Assembly (NCBI GenBank): GCA_900466475.1 | Contig: UBMI01000004.1 | Location: 1-64,000, forward strand | Length of the DNA stretch: 64,000 nt | From: Hyphomicrobiales bacterium | Lineage (GTDB): Bacteria; Pseudomonadota; Alphaproteobacteria; Rhizobiales; Rhizobiaceae | Reading direction: 5' to 3' | Shown: piece after piece, positions 35,489 through 43,729 of the stretch | Position numbering within the stretch: the stretch's first letter is position 1 | Layout of the letters: every line of letters starts with the position of its first letter | Program-made: the position numbers and the translations under genes | Notes under the pieces: model-generated | Databases searched by the model: none | What the model was told of the DNA's origin: nothing | Seen by the model: only the letters and a program-made list of their open reading frames with translations

Positions 35489-36256
35489 TCAGATCGCCGT
35501 GAAGCCATTGTCGACGAAAAGATGCGCCCCATTGACGAAGATCGATTCATCGCTGGCAAGATAGAGCGCCGCACGGGCGACATCCTCTGGCTCGCCGATC
35601 CGGCCCTGCTGCGCGGCAATCGCTGCGTCCGAAACATCGACGCCATGCGCCTGCAATTCCTTCACTTCGCGCAAGCCGTGCGGTGTGCGGATGAAGCCGG
35701 GGCAGACGGCATTGCAGCGGATGTTGCGGTCCCGGAATTCGACCGCGATGGCACGCGCAAACATATGCACCGCGCCCTTCGTCGTATCGTAGAGCACTTC
35801 CATCGGCGTGGCGGCAACCGCCGAGATCGATGAAGTGCAGACGATCGATCCGCCGCCGGCTTCGATCATTTTGGGCAGAACGGCCTTGGTCATCAAAAAC
35901 ATCGAGCGCACGTTGACGGCGTGCAGCCAATCCCATTCCTGCAGCGTGGTTTCCAGGAACGGCTTGATGACGATCGTGCCGGCATGATTGAAAAGCACGG
36001 TCACCGGCCCGTAGCGTTCCTCGACGCCGGCGACCGCGGCATTGACGGCTGCCTCTTCGGAGACGTCGGCCGTCCAATAATCGGCTTCGCCGCCCGCAGT
36101 GCGGATTTCATCGACGGTTTTCGCTGCCGCCTCGCCATTGCGATCGATGATGGCGACGCGCGCGCCCTCAGCCGCAAAGAGCTTCGAGGCAGCGCCGCCC
36201 ATGCCGGTCGCGCCACCCGAGATAATGGCGACCTTGCCCTTCAATCTGTCCGTCAT
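35489..36256 (-). CDS. Short-chain dehydrogenase/reductase (second copy)
   Basis: A 255-residue classical SDR. The cofactor motif is SGGATGMGG at residues 13-21, D38 after strand 2 favours NAD, and the catalytic residues are S142/S143, Y156 and K160 (YDTTK). The usual NNAG is NHAG here, starting at residue 90. The C-terminus FVNGAHLFVDNGFTAI is typical of the large FabG-like group. Its substrate is unknown. An imperfect inverted repeat CCCTTGAT/ATCGAGGG at 36266-36285 lies ten bases before the start and may be its operator. Confidence 0.9.
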   Translation of the reverse strand: MTDRLKGKVAIISGGATGMGGAASKLFAAEGARVAIIDRNGEAAAKTVDEIRTAGGEADYWTADVSEEAAVNAAVAGVEERYGPVTVLFNHAGTIVIKPFLETTLQEWDWLHAVNVRSMFLMTKAVLPKMIEAGGGSIVCTSSISAVAATPMEVLYDTTKGAVHMFARAIAVEFRDRNIRCNAVCPGFIRTPHGLREVKELQAHGVDVSDAAIAAQQGRIGEPEDVARAALYLASDESIFVNGAHLFVDNGFTAI

Positions 36257-36345
36257 CTTGCTGTTCCCTTGATATCTATCGAGGGATCATAGATCGGTCA
36301 GAAGCCGGTCGCCAAGTGTCTTGAAAGGGAGTTTCGGTACGCGTC

Positions 36346-36597
36346 TCAGGCGCCGTCGAGCGGTTCCACGCCCTGCGGTTTGCCGGCGCGGTCGAGGCGG
36401 ATCTTCTCGATGCGGTTTTCGGCGGCCGAAAGCAGCGTCTCGCAATGCTTCTTCAGGGCTTCGCCGCGCTCGTAGATCTCGATGGATTCATCCAGCGCCA
36501 CGTCGCCGCGTTCGAGGCGCGCAACGATGCTTTCGAGTTCGGCAACCGCCTTTTCGAAGGAAAGGCCGGAAACCTCCGGCTTGGCGCTGTCAGTCAT
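36346..36597 (-). CDS. xseB: Exodeoxyribonuclease VII small subunit
   Basis: An 83-residue protein with the XseB core [20 protein letters not shown] followed by [19 protein letters not shown], a helical hairpin. It joins XseA to form exonuclease VII, which degrades single-stranded DNA into short oligonucleotides. The ATG at 36597 lies two bases after the stop of the deacetylase-like gene, so the two are co-transcribed, as in many rhizobia. xseA is not in the window. Confidence 0.95.
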   Translation of the reverse strand: MTDSAKPEVSGLSFEKAVAELESIVARLERGDVALDESIEIYERGEALKKHCETLLSAAENRIEKIRLDRAGKPQGVEPLDGA

Positions 36598-36599
36598 TC

Positions 36600-37535
36600 T
36601 CAACCCTTCATCATTCTCAGAATATGCATGCCCGCCGATTCGGCGAGTCCTTCCAGATCATACCCGCCTTCGAGCAGGCTGACGACCCGGTTATTGGCAC
36701 TACGGTCGGCAACTTCGAGAAGCCGGCCTGTTGCCCAGTCGAAATCCTCGCCTGTCAGGTTGATCTGCGCCAGTGGATCGCGGTGATGGGCGTCGAACCC
36801 GGCAGAGATGATGATGAGGTCGGGCCGGAAATCGGTAAGCGCCGGCAGCACACGCGACTTGAAGGCCTCGCGAAAATGATCGCTGCCGACATTGGGCGAA
36901 AGCGGCGCATTGACGATGGTGCCATGCGCGCCATTCTCGTCCTTTGCCCCCGTGCCGGGATAGAGTGGCATCTGGTGGGTGGAGCAGAAAAGCACGGAAG
37001 GATCGTCCCAGAAAATATCCTGCGTGCCGTTACCATGGTGCACGTCCCAATCGACGATGGCCACACGTTCTGCGCCATGCGCCTTCTGCGCATGGCGGGC
37101 GGCAATCGCCGCATTGTTGAAGAAGCAGAAGCCCATGGCGGTCATCTTCTCGGCGTGATGTCCCGGTGGGCGGGCGGCGACGAACACATTATCCGCCTTG
37201 CCGCGGAACACGTCGTCGACGGCGGCCATCGCCCCGCCGATGCCGGTCAGCGCCGCCTGCAGGCTCTTCTGGCTGGCATAGGTATCGGCTTCGAGCTGGT
37301 TGATCTTGTCTTCTTCTTCCGGGATCTGCCGCATGACGGCGATCAGATGCTCTTCCGGATGGGCAAGCAGCACCGCATCCTCGTTTGCCTGAGGGGCTTG
37401 CTTGCGGTCCAGCCGCTCGAAGTTCGGATGCTCCAGCGCCACATTCAGCGCACGGATACGGTCGGAGCGCTCGGGATGGCCAGACGGCGTCACGTGCTCG
37501 AGAAAGATGGGATGTTCGTAAAGACGGGTGCTCAT
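36600..37535 (-). CDS. Histone-deacetylase-family (AcuC/HdaH-like) deacetylase
   Basis: A 311-residue arginase/deacetylase-fold protein. The zinc and charge-relay residues are in place: RPPGHHAEK with H126 and H127, [15 protein letters not shown] with D164 and H166 as metal ligands, and [11 protein letters not shown] with the third metal aspartate. Bacterial members remove acetyl groups from polyamines, acetoin-related compounds or acetyl-lysine; which applies here cannot be told. The ATG at 37535 begins [17 protein letters not shown], the normal start. It is the first gene of a deacetylase-xseB pair. Confidence 0.93.
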   Translation of the reverse strand: MSTRLYEHPIFLEHVTPSGHPERSDRIRALNVALEHPNFERLDRKQAPQANEDAVLLAHPEEHLIAVMRQIPEEEDKINQLEADTYASQKSLQAALTGIGGAMAAVDDVFRGKADNVFVAARPPGHHAEKMTAMGFCFFNNAAIAARHAQKAHGAERVAIVDWDVHHGNGTQDIFWDDPSVLFCSTHQMPLYPGTGAKDENGAHGTIVNAPLSPNVGSDHFREAFKSRVLPALTDFRPDLIIISAGFDAHHRDPLAQINLTGEDFDWATGRLLEVADRSANNRVVSLLEGGYDLEGLAESAGMHILRMMKG

Positions 37536-37721
37536 GTCGGCACTCTATCGGTCGTATATGTCATGATCCACACGAGATGGGGCACTGCCTGCCGATTTCA
37601 ACAAGCCGCATAGCCGCAGTTAAGAGCCATGTGCCGGCGTTTACGCTATTTTAATTGTTTCGTTTACATCGCCGGACCCCGTGCTAGGGTCGCAGTGATA
37701 ACCTGCAAGGCAGACCAGTAA

Positions 37722-38123
37722 ATGAGTAAGACGAACCGCCCGGACATGGTGGAATTGCGTGTGCCGTTTCGCGATGTGGATATGAACGGCCAGATGTTTC
37801 TGGCCTCCTATATTTCCTATGCGGAATCCGTACTTGCAGGTTTCTGGTCATTGAGGCCCGGCGTAGAGGACGAGCCTGTTTACACTGCTGCCAAGGTGTC
37901 CTGCATCCTTCACCGGCCACTGCACTATCACGAGACGGTAACCTTCACTGCCGGCGTCGATAAGATCGGCGTCCGTTCCATCGGCTTCCTTATCGCTGCC
38001 GAGATCGAAGACGAGCGTGCCGCCGAGGTTGAGATCACCTGGCAGGCACGCAGCCGTGAGGACGGCGAGCCGGTCACGCTTCCCGAAGAGACGCGCGACT
38101 GGCTCTATGGCTTCCTGGATTAG
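37722..38123 (+). CDS. Acyl-CoA thioesterase (4HBT hotdog fold)
   Basis: A 133-residue hotdog protein. The motif VPFRDVDMNGQMFLASYISY carries the family aspartate and the helix that caps the active site, followed by FTAGVDKIGVRSIGFLIAAE as the central strands. It probably hydrolyses an acyl- or aryl-CoA thioester; the chain is unknown. The TAG stop (38121-38123) interlocks with the TAA stop of the convergent bioY gene (38120-38122). Confidence 0.88.
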   Translation: MSKTNRPDMVELRVPFRDVDMNGQMFLASYISYAESVLAGFWSLRPGVEDEPVYTAAKVSCILHRPLHYHETVTFTAGVDKIGVRSIGFLIAAEIEDERAAEVEITWQARSREDGEPVTLPEETRDWLYGFLD

Positions 38124-38683
38124 GCGCGAACCGGCAGCAACGGATAGCCGACCATAACAGCCCGGCCAACAAGGGCCGCTACGAAGGCCTTGAGGACGTC
38201 CCCAGGGACGTAGAAAAGGCTGCCGAGGAAGGCCTTCTGCAAGGTGACATCGGCCACGATAGCCGCAAAGATAATGCCAAATGGATAGAGCACGAAGATG
38301 CCGCCGATGACGGCAGCAAGGAAAAAGCTCACCGTCTGCACGAGGCCTGACTGTCCGGCGTTGACCAGCCGCTCGCTGAGGAAGCCTGTAACAAAAGCAG
38401 CGAACACCCAGCCATACAGGAAACCTGAGGTAGGGGCGACAAGGGCCGTCATTCCGCCGCGGCCGCCCGAAAGCACCGGTAGGTTCATTGCGACAAGCGC
38501 AATTACAATAAGCACTGCAATAGAGCCACGTTTTGCGCCAAGGACGACGCCTGCCATCATCACGCCGAGCGATTGTGCCGTAATCGGAACTGCGACAATA
38601 CCGACATAAATAGGCGGCAACAGGCCGAGGGCCACGATGATCGCGGCGAAAAGAGCGGTAAGAACGAGGTCGCGCGTGCTCAT
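38120..38683 (-). CDS. bioY: Biotin transporter substrate-binding subunit
   Basis: A 187-residue membrane protein with about six helices, the S-component of the energy-coupling-factor biotin transporter. Typical stretches are LVLTALFAAIIVALGLLPP at the N-terminus, LVAPTSGFLYGWVFAAFVTG, and FLGSLFYVPGDVLKAFVAALV. It binds biotin and delivers it with BioM (ATPase) and BioN (coupling protein), encoded just upstream in the order bioM-bioN-bioY. ATG 38683 has GGAG seven bases before it. Rhizobial BioMNY is the classic example of this set. Confidence 0.95.
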   Translation of the reverse strand: MSTRDLVLTALFAAIIVALGLLPPIYVGIVAVPITAQSLGVMMAGVVLGAKRGSIAVLIVIALVAMNLPVLSGGRGGMTALVAPTSGFLYGWVFAAFVTGFLSERLVNAGQSGLVQTVSFFLAAVIGGIFVLYPFGIIFAAIVADVTLQKAFLGSLFYVPGDVLKAFVAALVGRAVMVGYPLLPVRA

Positions 38684-38706
38684 CGTGATCTCCAATTCAC
38701 AAAACG

Positions 38707-39315
38707 TTAACTGACATGCCGTCGAATGCCACGTGCGTCAATTGCCGCAGCAACATTATCCGCATCCCTCAGCGTTAAAATGATGAGCGGGGTAAGGATC
38801 GTCGTCGGTCGCACTTTCAGCCCGCGAGCCGCATGTGCCTCGCTGATCGCATGGTAACGGGCAATGATCTCGGGCACGAAACGCAGCACGAGACCGACCG
38901 CCAAACCAACATCAGTGGCCTTCACCCAGCCGATGCGTTCCAGTGGCCGCACAAGCGTCGTTATCTCGTCCATGAACTGGGCGATCGTCGTTGTGGCCGT
39001 CACGGCGGCGGCAAACAGCATCAGCGCAGTCAGCCGTAGCAACGTTGCCAAAGCTTGATGCCACGGATTAACAATAAAGGTGACGAGCGCCACGAACGCG
39101 ATTGTTAGGAAGATCGGTTTCAGCCGAGCGGCTGATTCCTTCTTCGGCATGCCGACGCTGCGATAGGCGAGCACGGTCAGCAGCATGACGACTGCGAGCA
39201 GCGGAATATTGTTGCTGATGAACAGCACTAAGCCGAGCAGGAAGAGCGAAAAGATCTTTGCCCGAGGCGAAAGCCGGTGTAGGGCGCTGTTGCCTTCGAG
39301 ATAAAGTGACTGCAT
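38707..39315 (-). CDS. bioN: Biotin ECF transporter coupling protein
   Basis: A 202-residue EcfT-type membrane protein starting LYLEGNSALHRLSPRAK with about five hydrophobic segments. The two short coupling-helix motifs that contact the ATPase are recognisable as HAARG (in SEAHAARGLKV) and DARGIRRH near the C-terminus, giving the A-R-G signatures of EcfT. Its start overlaps the bioM stop by one base (TGATG), so translation is coupled. Confidence 0.94.
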   Translation of the reverse strand: MQSLYLEGNSALHRLSPRAKIFSLFLLGLVLFISNNIPLLAVVMLLTVLAYRSVGMPKKESAARLKPIFLTIAFVALVTFIVNPWHQALATLLRLTALMLFAAAVTATTTIAQFMDEITTLVRPLERIGWVKATDVGLAVGLVLRFVPEIIARYHAISEAHAARGLKVRPTTILTPLIILTLRDADNVAAAIDARGIRRHVS

Positions 39316-39989
39316 CAGGCCGCAAGCTCCCTGTAGTGGGCGATCGCTTCTGCTGCCGGCGCATCGGCTGCCAGCTTGCCTTCGTGGAACAGCAGCACTC
39401 GCTCGAAACCTGAAATCAATTCAAGATCATGGGTGATGACGACGACATTTTCTTCGAGCCCGTCGATGGTCTTCAGCACCAGAGCGCGGTTGCGCAGATC
39501 GAGCTGGTTGGTTGGCTCGTCGAGGATAAGGATATCGGGACCGGTGGCCAGCACCGAGCAAAGCGCCGCAATCTGCAACTCGCCGCCCGAAAGCTCATGC
39601 GCCCGGCGAGGAGCCAGTTCCTCGGCATTGAACCGGGCGAGCACCAGCTCGACCTTTTTCTCGATCTCCGCCTTTGTGAGGCCTCGGCCTTTCAGTCCGA
39701 AAGCGATGTCGTCCCTGACGATCGGCAGGATGATCTGGTTCTGCGGCGACTGGAAGATGAAGCCGACTTCGGCAAGCGCCGTCTTCTCGTCGCGCGTATC
39801 CCGTCCGTTGACGATAACCTTGCCCGTGGTGGGTTTCATGAGCCCATTGACCATCCGCGCGAAAGTGGTCTTGCCAGAGCCATTGAGCCCGATGACGCCG
39901 AGGCGGTTTTCGGTGAGAGACAGCGTCAGCGGCTCGACCGCTACCCTTGCTCCGAAACTGGCGCCTGCGCTCTCGAAACGAATATTCAA
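39315..39989 (-). CDS. bioM: Biotin ECF transporter ATP-binding protein
   Basis: A 224-residue ABC ATPase. Walker A is GLNGSGKTTF, the Q-loop is FQSPQNQI, the signature is ELSGGELQIAALCSVLA, and Walker B is DILILDEPTNQLD. It powers biotin uptake with BioN and BioY. The start is TTG 39989, with GGGGA about six bases upstream; no ATG fits. It is the first gene of bioMNY and is divergent from the YcaQ-like gene. A weak match to the BioR operator (TTATAGAgcg, 40019-40028) lies upstream. Confidence 0.94.
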   Translation of the reverse strand: MNIRFESAGASFGARVAVEPLTLSLTENRLGVIGLNGSGKTTFARMVNGLMKPTTGKVIVNGRDTRDEKTALAEVGFIFQSPQNQIILPIVRDDIAFGLKGRGLTKAEIEKKVELVLARFNAEELAPRRAHELSGGELQIAALCSVLATGPDILILDEPTNQLDLRNRALVLKTIDGLEENVVVITHDLELISGFERVLLFHEGKLAADAPAAEAIAHYRELAA

Positions 39990-40114
39990 TTCTGGTCCCC
40001 GTGTTTGAATTCCCGCTTTTATAGAGCGCTGATGACCCGATAAAGGATCAAAATCAAATCGGCTGGAATATCGTATCGGGTGGCTAGGAAGATTTTCCGC
40101 GCTATGATGGCTGA

Positions 40115-41305
40115 ATGACGAATCTGCTCTCCAATTCCGATGCCCGCCGTATCTTTCTCGCCAAGCAAGGTCTGAGCGCGCCTCCGAACCGCGCGTTGAC
40201 CAAGGCCGGCCTGCTGGACCTCATTCATGATCTCGGCTTCGTGCAGGTGGACAGCATCCAGACGGTGGAGCGCGCCCATCACCAGATTCTCTTTTCCCGC
40301 AACCAGACCTACCGGCGCGAACACTTGACCGCGCTGTTGGAGAAGGATGGCTCGCTCTTCGAGCACTGGACGCACGATGCCTCCATCCTGCCCAGCGCCT
40401 TCTTCAAATATTGGAAGCACAAGTTCCTCGACGAGGAGAAGGCAATCATCGAGCGCTGGCGCAAATGGCGTGGAGAAGGCTTCGAAGCCTCCTTCGAAGA
40501 GACCTTTGAACGGGTAGTCAAGAACGGCGCGATCCTGGCGCGCGACATGAAGGCGGACGGGCATGTTTCCGGCGGCTGGTGGAACTGGCACCCGAACAAG
40601 ACGGCGCTCGAATATTTCTGGCGCACCGGCAAATTCGCGATCGCCGGCCGCTCCAATTTCCAGAAGATTTATGATCTCGCCGAACGCGTCATCCCTGCCG
40701 AATTCCACGAACCGGTGGTAAGCCGCGAGGAGTTCGTCGACTGGGCTTGTCGCAGCGCGCTTGCCCGTCTCGGCTTTGCCACGCACGGCGAAATCGCAGC
40801 CTTCTGGGATCTGCTCTCGCCGGATGAGGCGAAGGCGTGGGTGGCGGATCATCGGGATGAATTGATCGAGGTGCTGATTGAACCGGCCCTTGGCGGCAAG
40901 CCACGTTCCTCCTGGGCTTCAGCCGATTTCCTTGGCACGCTCGATGACTATCCGGAAGCGCCGCCGCGGATCCGGGTGCTCAGCCCGTTTGACCCGATGA
41001 TCCGGGACAGAAACCGGACAGAGCGACTGTTCGGTTTCTTCTACCGCATCGAAATCTTCGTCCCGGAGCCGAAGCGCGAATATGGCTACTACGTGTTTCC
41101 GCTCCTGGAAGGCGACAGGCTCATCGGCCGTATCGACATGAAGGCCGACCGCAAGAACGGCACGCTGGACGTCAAAAGGCTATGGCTGGAACCGCGTGTC
41201 AAGACATCCGCCGGGCGGCTCGAAAAGCTGGAGGCAGAACTGGAGCGTCTGGCGCGTTTCGCCGGCGTGGAGAAAGTTGTCTATCTGGACGGCTGGAAAG
41301 GATGA
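40115..41305 (+). CDS. YcaQ-family (AlkX-like) DNA glycosylase
   Basis: A 396-residue winged-helix protein of the YcaQ/AlkZ family. The catalytic Q-x-D motif is present in GFVQVDSIQTVERAHHQIL, and FEHWTHDASILP, HLTALLEKDGSLF and WRTGKFAIAGR are family-typical. YcaQ enzymes unhook DNA interstrand crosslinks and remove alkylated bases. It is monocistronic, divergent from bioM and convergent with ribB, separated from the latter by a hairpin at 41304-41333. Confidence 0.88.
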   Translation: MTNLLSNSDARRIFLAKQGLSAPPNRALTKAGLLDLIHDLGFVQVDSIQTVERAHHQILFSRNQTYRREHLTALLEKDGSLFEHWTHDASILPSAFFKYWKHKFLDEEKAIIERWRKWRGEGFEASFEETFERVVKNGAILARDMKADGHVSGGWWNWHPNKTALEYFWRTGKFAIAGRSNFQKIYDLAERVIPAEFHEPVVSREEFVDWACRSALARLGFATHGEIAAFWDLLSPDEAKAWVADHRDELIEVLIEPALGGKPRSSWASADFLGTLDDYPEAPPRIRVLSPFDPMIRDRNRTERLFGFFYRIEIFVPEPKREYGYYVFPLLEGDRLIGRIDMKADRKNGTLDVKRLWLEPRVKTSAGRLEKLEAELERLARFAGVEKVVYLDGWKG

Positions 41306-41333
41306 TCCCTTCTCCTTGAGAGCAGAAGGGATC
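41304..41333. terminator. Hairpin between convergent YcaQ-like and ribB genes
   Basis: GATCCCTTCT and AGAAGGGATC form a perfect 10-bp stem with a ten-base loop. It overlaps the stop codon of the YcaQ-like gene and lies six bases before the ribB stop. There is no T run, so it may act as an mRNA 3'-end structure more than a classical terminator. Confidence 0.5.
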
Positions 41334-41338
41334 GCCGG

Positions 41339-42442
41339 TCAGCAGATCTCGGTGGTGGAAATCTTGATGCCAAAACCTTCCAGGCCGACATAGTGCCGCT
41401 CGCGGCTGGTCAGAAGCTTGATGGAGCTGACGCCAAGATCCTTCAGAATCTGTGCGCCGAGGCCGATTTCCAGCCATTCGCTATCGCGTGTCTGTGCCTC
41501 GACATGGGCCTCGCGGCCCTGATTGCGGGCCTTGCGGCCATTGTCGTAATGGCCGACGCCGACGGAGCCTTCACGCAGGTAGACGATGACGCCGCGGCCC
41601 TGTTCGGCGATCTTCTGCATGTAGAAGTCGACCGGTTTGCGCTTGCCGAACAGATCGTCGGCGACGTTTTCCGGATGCAGACGCACCGGAATATCGACGC
41701 CATCCCTGATATCGCCGAAGACGACGGCGAGATGCTGCATCGGATCCCAGGGTAGCGAATAGGTATGCGCCTTGGCCTTGCCGAACGGTGTTTCGATATC
41801 GAAGCTCGAGCCGAGCTCGATCAGTGTTTCCTTGCGCTGGCGATAGGCGATGAGGTCGGCGACCGACAGAAGCTTCAGCCCGTGCTGCTCGGCGAAATCC
41901 ACGACCTGCGGGCCGCGCGTCACCGTGCCGTCGTCATTGACGAGTTCGGAGATGACGCCGATCGGCGGCAGGCCGGCAAGCTTGCAGAGATCGACTGCCG
42001 CTTCCGTATGGCCGGAGCGCATCAGCACGCCGCCTTCGCGGGAGACCAGCGGGAAAATATGGCCCGGGCGGACGAAATCCGACGCGCCGACATTCGGGTT
42101 GGCAAGGTTGCGTACTGTCAGCGTGCGGTCGTCGGCAGAAATGCCCGTCGTCGTACCATGCTTGAAGTCGACGGAAACGGTGAAGGCGGTGGTGTGCGCG
42201 GAATCGTTTTCCGCCACCATCGCGTTGAGGTTCAGTCGCTTGGCTTCTTCCTTCGGCATCGGCGCGCAGACGATGCCCGACGTATGGCGCACGATGAAAG
42301 CCATCTTTTCCGGCGTCGCGTGCACGGCGGCGACGATCAGGTCGCCCTCGTTTTCACGATCATTGTCATCCATGACGACGACGATCTCGCCGGCTTCGAA
42401 GGCCCTGATAGCATCGACAACACGCTTCTGGTCATAAGGCAT
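41339..42442 (-). CDS. ribB: 3,4-dihydroxy-2-butanone-4-phosphate synthase with degenerate RibA domain
   Basis: A 367-residue fusion. Residues 1-205 are a complete DHBP synthase: DDNDRENEGDL at 25-35, HTSGIVCAPM, FKHGTTTGIS and the R-x-G-H-T-E motif at 142-147. It makes the four-carbon precursor of riboflavin from ribulose-5-phosphate. Residues from about 215 follow the GTP cyclohydrolase II fold (TPFGKAKAHTY, DGVDIPVRLHPENVADDLF), but the three zinc cysteines are absent; the only cysteine there is the last residue. This matches the RibBX-type arrangement of rhizobia and Brucella. It starts ten bases after aroC on the same strand. Confidence 0.94.
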   Translation of the reverse strand: MPYDQKRVVDAIRAFEAGEIVVVMDDNDRENEGDLIVAAVHATPEKMAFIVRHTSGIVCAPMPKEEAKRLNLNAMVAENDSAHTTAFTVSVDFKHGTTTGISADDRTLTVRNLANPNVGASDFVRPGHIFPLVSREGGVLMRSGHTEAAVDLCKLAGLPPIGVISELVNDDGTVTRGPQVVDFAEQHGLKLLSVADLIAYRQRKETLIELGSSFDIETPFGKAKAHTYSLPWDPMQHLAVVFGDIRDGVDIPVRLHPENVADDLFGKRKPVDFYMQKIAEQGRGVIVYLREGSVGVGHYDNGRKARNQGREAHVEAQTRDSEWLEIGLGAQILKDLGVSSIKLLTSRERHYVGLEGFGIKISTTEIC

Positions 42443-42452
42443 GGGACAAGTC

Positions 42453-43550
42453 CTATTTCAGCCGGCCGGTCTGGCCGCGGTCGCGAAGATAGTGGTCGGC
42501 AATGGCGCAGGCGATCATCGCCTCGCCGATCGGCACGGCACGGATGCCGACGCAGGGGTCATGACGGCCCTTGGTGCGGATATCGACATTCTTACCGTCG
42601 GCATCGATCGACTGCCGTTCGGTGAGAATGGATGACGTCGGCTTGACGGCGAAGCGGGCAATAACCGGCTGGCCGGTCGAAATGCCACCGAGAATGCCGC
42701 CGGCATTGTTGGACAGGAAAATCGGCTTGCCGTCATTGCCCATGCGCATCTCGTCGGCATTGTCCTCGCCACTCGTTTCGGCGGCAGCAAAACCGTTGCC
42801 GATTTCCACGCCCTTCACGGCATTGATCGACATCAGCAGCGAAGCGATATCCTGGTCGAGCTTGCTGTAGATCGGTGCGCCGAGGCCGGCCGGCACGCCT
42901 TCGGCAATCACCTCGACGACGGCGCCGATCGAAGAGCCGGCCTTGCGGATGCCGTCGAGATACTCTTCCCAGACGGGCACGATCTCGGCATCGGGAGAGA
43001 AGAACGGGTTCTGCCCGACCTGATCCCAGTCCCAGTTGGCGCGGTTGATCTTGTGCTTGCCGATCTGCACCAGCGCGCCACGGATGGTGACACCGGGCAC
43101 GACGAGCCGGGCAATGCCGCCTGCCGCAACGCGGGCAGCGGTCTCGCGGGCAGAGGACCGGCCGCCGCCACGATAGTCGCGGATGCCGTATTTCGTATCA
43201 TAGGTATAGTCGGCGTGGCCGGGGCGATACTGCCGGGCGATCTCGCCGTAATCCTTGGAGCGCTGGTCGGTATTTTCGATCAGCATGGAGATCGGCGTGC
43301 CGGTCGTAATCATCGTCTCGCCGTCGGCATCCATCATCACGCCCGAGAGAACCTTTACCAGGTCGTCTTCGCGCCGCTGGGTGACGAAACGGCTCTGGCC
43401 GGGCTTGCGCTTGTCGAGCCAGACCTGCAGGTCCTCCAGCTTGAAGCGCAGTCCCGGAGGGCAGCCGTCGACGACGGCGCCGAGCGCCGGCCCGTGGCTT
43501 TCGCCCCAGGTGGTTACACGGAAGAGATGACCGAATGTATTGTGCGACAT
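42453..43550 (-). CDS. aroC: Chorismate synthase
   Basis: A 365-residue protein starting [20 protein letters not shown], the family's flavin-binding signature. Other conserved parts are [37 protein letters not shown] and the later [18 protein letters not shown]. It removes phosphate from 5-enolpyruvylshikimate-3-phosphate, using reduced FMN, to give chorismate, the last shared step to aromatic amino acids and the 4-hydroxybenzoate used by UbiA. ribB, whose pathway makes FMN, follows after ten bases, so cofactor and enzyme are co-expressed. Confidence 0.97.
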   Translation of the reverse strand: MSHNTFGHLFRVTTWGESHGPALGAVVDGCPPGLRFKLEDLQVWLDKRKPGQSRFVTQRREDDLVKVLSGVMMDADGETMITTGTPISMLIENTDQRSKDYGEIARQYRPGHADYTYDTKYGIRDYRGGGRSSARETAARVAAGGIARLVVPGVTIRGALVQIGKHKINRANWDWDQVGQNPFFSPDAEIVPVWEEYLDGIRKAGSSIGAVVEVIAEGVPAGLGAPIYSKLDQDIASLLMSINAVKGVEIGNGFAAAETSGEDNADEMRMGNDGKPIFLSNNAGGILGGISTGQPVIARFAVKPTSSILTERQSIDADGKNVDIRTKGRHDPCVGIRAVPIGEAMIACAIADHYLRDRGQTGRLK

Positions 43551-43729
43551 GTGTTCCCGCCGGATGCACGGAGCCGGTCGTCACCGGCCGCGCCATTACT
43601 CAAAAAGGCGCGACACTCATAGGCCAAAAAACCGTTCAGGCAAAAGCCTTTCTTTGCGCCTGACGGTGCGATCGGGGAAATGGTATTTCGGAAGTTTGCC
43701 TTCGTGCGTCCGAATGGATGCACAGCGCT

